A stretch of 64,000 nt of DNA from Silene conica (taxonomy: Eukaryota > Streptophyta > Magnoliopsida > Caryophyllales > Caryophyllaceae), in NCBI GenBank assembly GCA_029255685.2, contig CM055316.2:77126861-77190860 (forward strand). Direction: 5' to 3'. The position numbers and the translations under genes are program-made. The notes under the pieces are model-generated. The model ran no database searches. It saw only the letters and a list, made by a program, of their open reading frames with translations, and was not told the origin of the DNA. The number at the start of each line of letters is the position of its first letter. Within the stretch, counting starts at the first letter, position 1. Below, in pieces: positions 34,328-44,349 of this stretch.

Positions 34328-34872
34328 GAACATACTCTATTTTCCACCCAAGAGTTTGAGAAAAAGGACATAACAGTAAGTATATATAATAACAATGAAT
34401 CGTCACAAGCTGAAGACGGATAATCTCTCTTACAAGTCACAACAATGCAAGTGGGAAGACAAGTGGAGGAAAATAGAGCATTTTCATGTGTCATGCTACT
34501 TGCAGTTTGTGAGAAAGACACTATCCATCTTCACTCAATTTTTGACGGATAGTGTCCGTCATCAATGAGAATTTTAAAACAAATGTGTGACCCATAATAC
34601 TTCTCTCATGCACACTGCCAGTGCAGAGAAACCTGGTTGGATCATCATATTACTTTTGGAAGCTGCTCTGGATCTCTACACACTACAGGGCAACAAATAC
34701 CCTGAAGAAATTATAGCAATATATCTATCTATCAATCTAACTAACTATCTCTCCATGTGTGCGCGTGTGACTAGTGTGAAACTAGTGTGTCTGTGCCATA
34801 TAAAGCAAAACGGTGAACAGCTTCCGTATCTAGACAATAAGAGGTGCAAAAAAAATACGAGCCTGGGAGTTG
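34328..34872. other. CACTA 1 interior, possible degraded MULE-like hairpin
   Basis: Around 34396-34560, GTCACAAGCTGAAGACGGATAA and TTGACGGATAGTGTCCGTCA recall the GACGGATA words of the 196-bp MULE MITE, but borders and TSD were not found. Nothing else recognised. Confidence 0.35.
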
Positions 34873-35003
34873 TAACTTTGCATTGAGTTCTGAGTTGCAA
34901 CATCAACATAAATGGGGCGATGAATTTGGTACACAAGTAACTTTGCATTGAGTTCTGAGTTGCAACATCAACATAAATGGGGCGATAAATTTGGTACACA
35001 AGT
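34873..35003. repeat. 66-bp tandem duplication
   Basis: Two adjacent copies of TAACTTTGCATTGAGTTCTG...TTTGGTACACAAG, starting at 34873 and 34939, with one substitution (GCGATG versus GCGATA). Confidence 0.9.
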
Positions 35004-35930
35004 ACAGGTAGGTAAAATTACCCCATGTATTTGGGCAAAAACATTAACTCTAATGCACAGCCAGAAATCCGGAATGATCTCAGAAGATCAAGAACACAAT
35101 AGCAGTTGAATAGTGTTAACTTGTTAACATACATGCGAATACAAAATAACATAACCCCAAACCATGTTAGTGCTGGCGAACAGAGATAATTAGCTATTGA
35201 ATGGAGGGGAAAACCAACAACTTAAACCAGAAAAACACCGCAATAAGAAGACAAGAGATAAACAACCTTCTATTAATTGGAGGCATTGCGATGTCGCAGG
35301 ACTAATTAGCATGAAAAACAACATCTTTGTCAGTAACTCCGGAAAATTCAGACAAATTAGCATAAATGCAATACTAAGTTCGCAATGAAAGAAAGACGAA
35401 AACAATAACTAAAGAGGCAAAATCACCCACGTCCATCTTGCCTCTTCATCGCAGCTAACGATAATCATTGATACAGTAAAGCAAATATACAAGACGAAAG
35501 CAAATATAACTTAATCATCTTTGTTGATGATCCGAATTATGAAGCGCGTCTGTAATTCGATTAAAGCAATTAAAATTACAATCAATAATAACATAAAAGT
35601 AATTGAAATGAATGATAAAATTGTACCTATGATATGTAATAATAAACAAATTGCATCTTTGTGTGTTGAAAAATTAGAAATAATTGACAGGTTGGATTGT
35701 CTTTGCGATGATTATTGAACGAGGATTTAGATGGTTAGGGTTTTTCTTTGATGTAAGACGATGAGTATGTATGTATGTAGTGTACTGTGGGTATAGTGGA
35801 TGGATTTAGCGGTTTTCATTATACCGCCTCTTTTTTTTTTGTATTTTTAATTGAAAATTTCAAGCGCTTAAACGAAATTGGAAAATTTTAGAGTTTGGAA
35901 AATTTTAGAGATACATATATTAGGGTTTAA
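35004..35930. other. CACTA 1 right interior, nothing recognised
   Basis: AT-rich DNA; a plus-strand frame at 35521-35718 has no recognisable domain and biased Ile/Asn content. Confidence 0.4.
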
Positions 35931-36172
35931 GATTGATTATATACATGTATGTGACCAAAGTGTTGCACAAGTGTTGCTAGAAAATGCAACAATTGTATAA
36001 GAATGTTGCAATTAAAGTAATATATTGCAACACTTATTTTAAAGTGATGCATTAGGTAGGTAATAGGCAACATTTTTAAATAAAGTGTTGCATAATTAAG
36101 TAAAAATTGCAACACAACCCGTAAGTGTTGCACACAAAATGTTGCATTAGGTCTCTTTTTGTAGTAGTGATG

Positions 36173-37402
36173 GCTCGTTCTTCGATCCGGCTCGGTTCCC
36201 AATGGTCGATTAATGTATCTAGTTACTAAATTGATGTATCTGAAACCATTTTAATGTATCTAGAATGTTGTCGTCGATTGAAGGAGACAGTCAGTGTTGA
36301 TGGCGACGGTGACAGGTGATTTGTAAGGATGGATGATAATGGCGGATGATGGATGTGTGTTTGTGATGAGTTAAATAAGAGGACAGAGACGAAGTTTGTT
36401 TTTTAATCCATGGCTGGGATTTTTTTAATGAAATATGATTGAATTGATCTCAGCAGTAATTTGTTTTTAAATCTAATGGTTGTAGTTCGTTCTCATCGTT
36501 CTCACCGAGTGTTCATTCTCACCCGATCCTAAATCTATATGTGTGTGTCATATAAACTCAATAAAACTTTTGATTCTGCCAGATAAATAATGTGACAGAA
36601 GACCCAAAAGGTGTCTCATATATGTAGGCAAAATTCATCGATAACTCAATATTTCAATAGGGAACATGACTATATTACTCTTTGACTTACGAAGTGTTAC
36701 ATATGACCAATAATTATAATCATTAACATACAAAAAATGATGACATATTCAAGATTATCACGTCCTTTTAATGTGTTGTATGGCAATACATGTAAAAATC
36801 ATAATTTAACTTAAAAGCTAATTATCCCCTTAACCATAGAGTTTCCAACAACTTCAAAATTAATTTACTTTTCAACAATTTACCTCATAATATGTCATAT
36901 GTTGGTCATGTTATCACATTTCTTTCAAGAGTGCAGTAAATATCTACTTTTGACGGGAGTATAATTTTTTCAAAATAACACATTACGTCCTTGTATTTAC
37001 CCACTATCGGTGACATAATTTCCTCCAATAAAATAATAATTTCACATGGAAACAAAATATCACTTATAAAGTTTTCAAATCATTTTTCTTTTCATCATAC
37101 CGTGCCTTCAAGACTACATTATATAAGTGAAAAGAAAGTATATCGAATCATTAATAAATTTTATATGCCATAATTTATGAACTTTTGACATCCATGAATA
37201 AACCCCAAGTTTATTCTTGTTTTAATACTCAAAATATAATCACCGTATAAAAATGTAAATTGCAAACATACACTATGAACTTTAGGCCACACTTTTAATA
37301 TTTGAAAACCTTTTGAACTTCAAATCATTATTTTATATATGTAAATACCAGGAACTTTGGGTCATATTTTCATTATTTACAAAGGCTAAAAACTTTAGGC
37401 CA
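36173..37402. other. non-coding stretch between CACTA 1 and a MULE
   Basis: The first 370 bp shares TGTATC(T)-type words with the left flank of CACTA 1, so CACTA 1 probably inserted into one repetitive sequence now split in two. No gene recognised. Confidence 0.4.
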
Positions 37403-37411
37403 TAGTTTTAA

Positions 37412-38234
37412 GGATAATTTGTGAGAAACTACCTTACATTTATGTCCATTTGTGAACAACTACCTTACATTTTTTTTTGGTTAACAACTACCTTTTATTT
37501 TAATTTTTTGTTAAAAACTACCTAAAAAAAAGTTTTGAGGCCAATTTCTATTTATTATTGATTGGTTTATGCATTTCTGATACATATTGTTCTGCTAATT
37601 GCAATATGATGCTGCAATACTTCATACTTCATTTGCAGCAGCCATAATAACTTAATTCATATGCTTGGTACACAACCTTGTCATTGACTTTTCGGATGGA
37701 AAACTCCATCTCTTGTCTTTATATCGTATGGCTGGCAAGGCAGACATTGAGTAGAGCAAAGGCGGCGAAGCAAGTGAAGGTGCGGCTAAAGACTGACTTC
37801 TTTCTTTGTTTAAGGCAGGGTTGGCTTGGTTGAAATGAGAGAGCCTGTGGATAGTGCATCTCGTGACCTAGGGGGCAGAAGTAGGTTGTCCAAGTGCTAC
37901 TTGCTAGTGAAAGGATTTAGCAGGTCCTTTGGACTGCTATTGTGAATAAGTTTTTGAATGTGGTAATAGGCATTGCAGCGTAATCAACGAAGTCGAGTAC
38001 TCAAGGTCGTGCCTTAGTTTAGAAATTTAAGGTAGTTTTTGACAAAATAAGAATGAAAATTTAGAGAACTCACACGTGTGAAATCCAACTCATAAATAGA
38101 AATTGGCCTCAAAACTTTTTTAGGTAGTTTTTAACAAAAAATTAAAATAAAAGGTAGTTGTTAACCAAAAAAAAAAAGTAAGGTAGTTGTTCACAAATGG
38201 ACATAAATGTAAGGTAGTTTCTCACAAATTATCC
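37412..38234. mobile_element. MULE with long terminal inverted repeats and 9-bp TSD
   Basis: TSD TAGTTTTAA at 37403-37411 and 38235-38243. Inverted repeats of about 145 bp start GGATAATTTGTGAGAAACTA on the left and, in reverse, on the right. The middle (37565-38090) has higher GC content and no A/T-run structure, unlike its flanks. It could be acquired genomic DNA, but I recognise no protein in it. No transposase. Confidence 0.9.
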
Positions 38235-38243
38235 TAGTTTTAA

Positions 38244-38751
38244 TGTCAAAATTTCAACCCATAGATAATTTATCCTTTCTCAAATCAAATTTCGAGCATA
38301 TATGAGTCTCACATGACTTTGATAAGATATTCACTTTCACGAGATATTTTCAATTCCTTTTAATGAACAAATTTTGGCTCAATAAAATCACATAATTAAG
38401 CTTAATTATTGCGGTTTTTTTGCTCATAAAATGTCATATTATTAGGTTCAATTTAGGCCACAATATTAGGCTTATCATTATGTCATGTTCTCAATCTCTA
38501 TCACCAGTGGCAGTAGAGTCTTTATAAGATATCATATATATTTTCAGGAATGGATCAAATTTCAAACTTCATTATATTGTTTAACTTCAGGTGTACAAGA
38601 ATCAATTTAGAAATAATTTCGCCTTTCAGAAAAGACCGCTTCATACATTTAAAAGTCAAATGCGGTTCAAAAAATTGAAGCGGTGAACTTCTAGCCACTA
38701 GCTTTTATACCAATCTTATCTATATAATTACAGAAACATTTTAGAAGTCCT
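38244..38751. other. non-coding stretch, nothing recognised
   Basis: AT-rich DNA between the MULE and CACTA 3. Confidence 0.5.
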
Positions 38752-39163
38752 CACCACAACGATTCTGAAAACGGGCGACTGAAACTGAAATTGGCGACTG
38801 AAATCAGTCGCCAAATCGCAGTCGCAGACCTTAGTCGCCAAAATAATTCAGGCGACTGAAAAAGTAGTCACCAAATAAGAGCATTTGGCGACTGATGGAC
38901 AATCGCCAAAATAGCGACTGAATCCCTCATAGTCGTCAAAATGGCGACTGAAATCAGTCTCCTAATAAAACTTCCAGTCGCCAAATTAGCTTTATTAAAG
39001 CAAGATAATAATCAGGCCCCACTATTACTATTCAGTCAACCATGGGTAATAGAGCTTAAAAAATGTACTGCAACACGATGAATAGACCAGTGCAAGCCCA
39101 CTGCTTTAAAGCGCCTTGATATTTGTGCTTAGAAATCCTTCAACAGCAACAATTAAGCTTGTA

Positions 39164-39441
39164 ATTCCTCCATTTTTTGGTTTTCATCCCATTTCTTTTG
39201 ACACAACTATTAAGAAAATTGATTAAACAATGAAAAAATAACGGTAAATTTGCATGTGGATCAAATTAAACAATAAAAGAGATTAAAAAATGAAAAAGCA
39301 ATGGCAAATATTGTAAATACACAAGTGGGACAAGGACTATATAGTCAATTAGATTGTCAAAAAAGAAAGATGAGAAATTGGATGAAAAGAAATAATTTTA
39401 CAAAAAGCGGAAATAGGAAGAAAATAAAAAAATGGAGGAAG
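39164..39441. mobile_element. Stowaway MITE in CACTA 3
   Basis: Ends ATTCCTCCATTTTTTGG and, in reverse, CTTCCTCCATTTTTTT, flanked by TA (39162-39163, 39442-39443). 278 bp. Confidence 0.75.
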
Positions 39442-39443
39442 TA

Positions 39444-40010
39444 TTAAACAATACTGTAATTATCAAAATACATACCGATCTTCAAATCCAAATAATCAAC
39501 CTTTTTAGTTAATAAATTGTAGGCTGTACGTAATGTCAAATACATAATCTAATTCAACCATTCAGTGAAATGGAAAACAAATATGTAAAAAAAATACCAA
39601 AAAATAGTAGCTTAATTTCTAAGACAACATCCAAATGACTTGAAGTACGTCATCTAGCATAGTTGCATGTTGAAGCCCGCATCTTGTACCATTCAAACTA
39701 AGCTGCAATAAGAAGTAAAACAAAATCACAATTAGCTATTTTCAAACAAAAAGTTCCCCTAAACATCAAAACAATAGAATGGCTCACAAACAAAAACACA
39801 ATTAGCTTTCCTACAATACCCGTCATCAATAATCAATCCTCGACGATTTCATGCTTCTGTCAAACTTCAGATTCTATAAATAACATACCAAAATTACAAG
39901 TATAAAAGTGAAAATTGCTAATAAAGATAAAAATAGATAAATATCTATATAGGGTAGAGTCAATGGTAAAATTAATACCTTACCTTTCAAAAGAAAATCG
40001 TTGTATACGC
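39444..40010. other. CACTA 3 interior, nothing recognised
   Basis: AT-rich non-coding DNA; ACAAAATCACAATTAGCT and ACAAAAACACAATTAGCT recur about 67 bp apart near 39720-39805. Confidence 0.45.
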
Positions 40011-40020
40011 AATTAATTAA

Positions 40021-40216
40021 CACAAATTCTTATTTGCAACGACACTATCCGTCGCAAGCTTGCGACGGATATCGTTTTCTCTCCCAAAATACCCACATTT
40101 TTCTCTCTCTCCAACACTATTCTTGTGGTCCCCTTTCTCCACTACTCATTTTGTATCCATTTTATCTCACAAAATATCCGTCACAAATGGTAACCCGTCG
40201 CAAGCAAGACTTACTG
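40021..40216 (+). mobile_element. 196-bp MULE MITE, copy 2
   Basis: TSD ATTAATTAA at 40012-40020 and 40217-40225. Ends CACAAATTCTTATTTGCAAC and, in reverse, CAGTAAGTCTTGCTTGCGAC. Interior palindrome TATCCGTCGCAAGCTTGCGA. Nearly the same as copies at 29970 and 40669. Confidence 0.92.
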
Positions 40217-40389
40217 ATTAATTAAAGCCAAGTCAATCTTATATGCTAGTGGTTCTACCTGCACAAAGTAAGGTTGGTACAACATGACAATGATGATTTT
40301 CATACTAAGGAGACATTAATACTTAACAACGGTAAAGAAACAAAATTTGCAACATTATGAGATGAAATTTACAGTTAATTTTACAACAG

Positions 40390-40560
40390 ACAATTGAGCA
40401 CATATACTCAGACTGTCAATACAGTTACAGGATTAAGGAGGGATTGAAACAGTGGTTTGGAGGCAGTTTCCCTATTGTTTCCAATATGACTGTAAGGTGC
40501 AGGGACACTGTCAATTGGAGGATCAAGGTTGTACTTCTTACAGCCTATCAGTACTTTATT
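40390..40560 (+). pseudogene. LINE zinc-binding (zf-RVT) fragment in CACTA 3
   Basis: A frame reads TIEHIYSDCQYSYRIKEGLK and then WFGGSFP, NWRIKVVLLTAYQYFI before a stop, matching the post-RT zinc-binding region of plant LINEs. Comparable to 28085-28297 in CACTA 1. Confidence 0.5.
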
Positions 40561-40668
40561 TGAAATCAAATAAAGGAACATGCTTGAATTCTAAACAATG
40601 GAATTCTTATGAAGTATACAAACGCTACACAATTAGTCACAATTAGGTAAGTGAACGCACATTTGGGA

Positions 40669-40864
40669 TAGTAAGTCTTGCATGCGACGGGTCGTAATTT
40701 GTGACGGATATTTTGTGAAATAAAATGGGTAGAAAATAAGTTAGTGGAGAAAGGGGACCACATGAATAGTGTTGGAGAGAGAGAAAAAGTGGGTATTTTG
40801 TGAGAGGAAACGGTATCCGTCATAAGCTTGCGACGGATAGTGCCGTTGCAAATAAGAATTTGTG
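40669..40864 (-). mobile_element. 196-bp MULE MITE, copy 3
   Basis: TSD CATTTGGGA at 40660-40668 and 40865-40873. Same sequence as copies 1 and 2 but in reverse: starts TAGTAAGTCTTGCATGCGAC and ends AATAAGAATTTGTG. Confidence 0.92.
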
Positions 40865-41231
40865 CATTTGGGAAGAGCTTACACGATCATCATCTGTACG
40901 ACTATCCCATTCTAAATAAACCCAAGTAACATCATCTTATTCACAATCAAACAAGTGACGTGAACACCAAGAATCAAGCAATGCAGCATCTGATTTTATC
41001 AAAAATGTAAAAGCCAGCATAGAAAATCAACCAAAAACATTACTTGTTTTTCTTCTGTTTTGCCATGGTATTAACTGGTGACTTCTCCTCAACTGTCCGG
41101 AAGGAAACAGGACTTTCGACAAAAGTCCATGTATCGAATGGCAGTGCTTGAATTGCAACCTTCTCAATCTCCGTACTACCCAAACCATACCAAACCAACA
41201 CCAATCCATCCAACTGCAGTAAAACGCATCC

Positions 41232-43526
41232 TGTAATACTCCGTATTTTATCTTAACGTTTATTTATTATATTAACGTGTTGGTATTTATTTGGGCGTTT
41301 ATATTCGATAATTAATTTATCGAATAAGCGTTTTTGTAATACTCCGTATTTAGTATGTTTTATTTTAATACTATATCTGACGTGTTGATAAGTATTGAAC
41401 GTTTATTCGTTAATTAATTTATCAAATATAATTCATTAATGAATACGTGTTTTATAGTCTTTTTATTTTCTTTTAATCGAATACGTGTTTTATATTTTAC
41501 ATGTACGGGTGTAATGTCGGGTTGAGGAGTTGTTATAGTATTGAGTGCTACTTTGCTTTGGGCCTTAATTAAAGTGGAAACCAAGTCAGCCCAATACTCC
41601 TACCGACATTCATGAAAACGCAAAAACACAAACAACCCAAACCGTGAGGCTGCCGCCTTGTTTAAGCCAACCACAACACCACCCCTGCCTTACTCGATAC
41701 CCAGAAAACCTCACAAACCCTCAGCCGTCACATCCCAGAACACGAGAATAGAGTTTACACGGTGGACTATAGGTGCTTATACTGTTCGAATCACCATCAA
41801 AGTCGGTATGATCACCATCACTTTCGTAAATTCCTGTTTTCTTTCGCATTTTATCACGTGTATTTTGCTATGTATATAAACGTATGGTTCCTGTTCTTTT
41901 CATAAATCGATTATGGGATGTTGGTAGTTGTGTTAGGACCATGGTGGAGGCGTCATGGACCTCTGTTGACCGCCGTGGGTGAGGGTTTGTACACAGTAAC
42001 AGAATTCGTATAACAGTAACAGTAGCGTGAGAATGGTGATGTTTGTGTCGGGATTCGTTTGTTTTCCTGTGTATAGTTTGTATGGTTGTTTAGGGGTTTG
42101 CATAGGTGGTACTCTGGGTGGTGTTATGGTGGTGGTCATGGTGGGTCTTGGTGATTTATCACGGTGTTACGGGGGGTTTTGACAGACGGGTACAGTTTCA
42201 GAGTCTGTTACGGGTTTGGGTTTTGAGAAGGTCACTGCTGGTGGTTGCCTGGCTGTCGACGCGTCTAATGGTGGTTGCGGTAGTAGCAGGTGGGTATGGG
42301 TATGAGTGTTGGTGGTTGGTGGTGGTGTTAAGGACACGACACGGCGGTAACGGGGACTGATGGTGCTCGGGTTTGATGTCGGAAAGGGGGCTGTTGGTCG
42401 TGTGACGTATTGGGCCTTTGTGTTGTTTGTTGTTTTGTGTTTCATGTTTTTAGCTAGTATCACTACTATTTTTGTCATCATTAATATTATTATTATATGA
42501 TGATTATCTTATTACTATTATTAGTACAATTATTGTTAATCTTTATCAACTTTGTTTAACTAGTCTTATTATATTGTTTTGAGTTAGTAAGCATGTGTTT
42601 ATTAAAGGGCATGGAAATTAATTAAGAAGACTACTTGTTTTGGAAGTTACTATTTTTGACAGTTACTATTTTGGGAAGGGTCTATGTTAGGGAAGTGTAA
42701 ATGAAATAGAAGGGGTTTGGGAAGGATTTTAATTCCTTATATTATATATGTTAGGTGGAGGTTTCCGCGTGGAACACTTTTAGTTGCAGTTGATCTCTTG
42801 CCGTAATTTTTCTGCAGCTCCGAGGTAGGGGAAATATTGATAAATATTGATGTGTAACCTGTTCTTATTTGTTATTAAGCATGTTTGTTACATAATATCA
42901 TGTGACTGTTATATTGTGCGGTTTATATCATTCTGTGATTGGTGCGGAGATAAAGGGTCTGTGATTGGTGCGGAGTATATTGGATCTTGTGACTGGTGTG
43001 GAGTATAATGGGTCTTGTGATTGGTGTGGAGGTAATGGGTCTTGTGATCGGTGCGGAGTTTATTTGGCGTTGGATCGGTGCGGAGTTTATTTGGTGTTGG
43101 ATCGGTGCGGAGTTTATTTGGTGTTGGATCGGTGCGGAGTATATTATATTGTCGTCTTATTTATCTTTCTACTCAACCTCGCGGTTGACCCTGTGTATTC
43201 GTGTGACACCTACGATGATCCGGAATGGGGAGTAGATTTTACAGGTCGGTGACAGATGGATTGGGAGCTTGGGCATGGAGAGAGACATGGCTTGGACCTA
43301 CTTAGAGTTAGATCACACTTAGATATCTTCAGTTGTACTTTTATTTTCATCAAAGTTTGGTTCTCGTAGTTGTTGTAATATCAAGTTTAAATTTAATCAG
43401 TTTTTATATAAAGTACTCTGGTTTGCTTACTTTGTTATTCACTACCTCGGATATTCCGAGATGGTAACAACTTTATTTATTTGAGAATGTCTTGCTAAAG
43501 GCTCTTAAATAAATCGGGGTGTTACA
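41232..43526. mobile_element. solo LTR (2,295 bp), Ty3/gypsy-like, TSD CATCC
   Basis: Starts TGTAATACTCCGTATTTTAT and ends AAATCGGGGTGTTACA, so the ends are inverted (TGTAAYAC..CG / CG..GTRTTACA). CATCC flanks it at 41227-41231 and 43527-43531. No primer site, gag or pol is inside, so I read it as a solo LTR left by LTR-LTR recombination. The TGTAA(C/T)ACYCC start and length suit long-LTR Gypsy elements. The opening words recur at 41335, and a minisatellite lies at 42955-43145. Confidence 0.8.
42955..43145 (+). repeat. minisatellite, about 27-bp unit
   Basis: Units such as GATCGGTGCGGAGTTTATTT GG(T/C)GTTG are repeated at least three times at 43048-43130. They are preceded by diverged units (GTGATTGGTGCGGAGTATAT, GTGACTGGTGTGGAGTATAA), and a last unit ends near 43145. 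Confidence 0.85.
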
Positions 43527-43619
43527 CATCCACTGTCTTTCGAGTAAACAACCGGTTTAACTGCATCGAAGCTCCTATCCTTTCCGAGTCATTAACACTA
43601 AACATCCGAACCCCTCCTT

Positions 43620-44150
43620 CTTCACCCACAATGGAAAAAGATGTCTCAAATTATTTGCTACCAACACTAATTTAAATAAACCTTAATCTCAAATTATATA
43701 CACAGTTTATCAAAATCCCCATTTTATAATTATATGAACATATCTTTATCAAAATCCTCAATTTATACAAACCCTATTCTCAATTTACACAAAGCCTAAT
43801 TAAATAATTAATTAAAAAGCTAATAACAATCACAAATGTTTATGTAAACATATAACAACATCATAATACTATTTACAATCACAAATTATACAAACAAATA
43901 AAACAACAATGAGGCTAAAAACTGAAAATAAAAAGAATAAAAATACCTTCAAAAATTAGAGCAAAGTGGGGACAAGAAAAGAAAGGTGAGAAGATGGTGG
44001 TGTTGATGTCAGTGTCTATAGTGATACTCCGTAGTTCGATGCTGGAAACGGGTGTTTATTGATGTTGTCGTCGATTACTGCTTCTTTTTCTATTTTTTTG
44101 GTTGTGATTTGGTAATAAGAAAGAGGAAGCTTGTTTTCCCGTGTTTTATT
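43620..44150. other. CACTA 3 right interior, nothing recognised
   Basis: AT-rich DNA with no gene recognised. Confidence 0.4.
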
Positions 44151-44349
44151 TGTGTTAGTCGAAATTGGCGCCTGATTTTCGGTCGCCCGGGTTAACATTC
44201 AGTCGCCAAAATTCGAGCTAAGTAGGAATTTGGTAGTCGCCAATTTGGCGACTAATTTCAGTCGCCCGACTAATATTCAGTCACCAATTTGGCGTCAACC
44301 TTTAGCAGTCGCCTTTTATCTGTCGCCCGATTTCACTTTTCTTGTAGTG

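Larger units (their letters stand above)
27186..36169. mobile_element. CACTA transposon 1 (8,984 bp), non-autonomous, TSD ATG
   Basis: Left end CACTACTACATTTTG, right end in reverse CACTACTACAAAAAG; TSD ATG at 27183-27185 and 36170-36172. Both ends carry many subterminal copies of TGCAACACTT in varied orientation (27205-27600 and 35950-36160), the kind of array bound by En/Spm-type transposase. No transposase is encoded. The interior holds a LINE fragment, two beta-glucosidase exons and a second CACTA (29666-34324), so without that insert the element is about 4.3 kb. Confidence 0.9.
41040..43615 (-). pseudogene. unrecognised captured gene 3' part, split by a solo LTR
   Basis: On the minus strand, 43615 to 43532 reads VGEEGGVRMFSVNDSERIGA, QLNRLFTRKTVDA. 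After the solo LTR, 41226-41040 reads LDGLVLVWYGLGSTEIEKVA, LPFDTWTFVESPVSFR, then a basic tail AKQKKNK and stop. The two parts are contiguous once the LTR and one TSD copy are removed, apart from what looks like a one-base deletion that shifts the frame. The composition is clearly protein-like and ends in a normal stop, but I cannot name the family. It probably represents a host gene 3' end carried by CACTA 3. Confidence 0.5.
38752..44349. mobile_element. CACTA transposon 3 (about 5.6 kb), degraded left end
   Basis: The right end in reverse is CACTACAAGAAAAGTG AAATCGGGCGAC. The left end is CACCACAACGATTCTG followed by AAACGGGCGACTGAAA, a diverged match. Subterminal arrays of GGCGACTGAAATCAGTCGCC-type words occur at 38770-38990 and 44160-44340. 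The flanking trinucleotides (CCT and GGC) do not match, so the TSD has mutated or the ends come from a rearrangement. No transposase. The interior contains MULE MITEs, a Stowaway, a LINE fragment, a solo LTR and a split captured exon. Confidence 0.7.

Noticed and set aside
42106..42481. Open frames on both strands near 42.1-42.5 kb
   Set aside because: Inside a solo LTR, biased composition, no domain.
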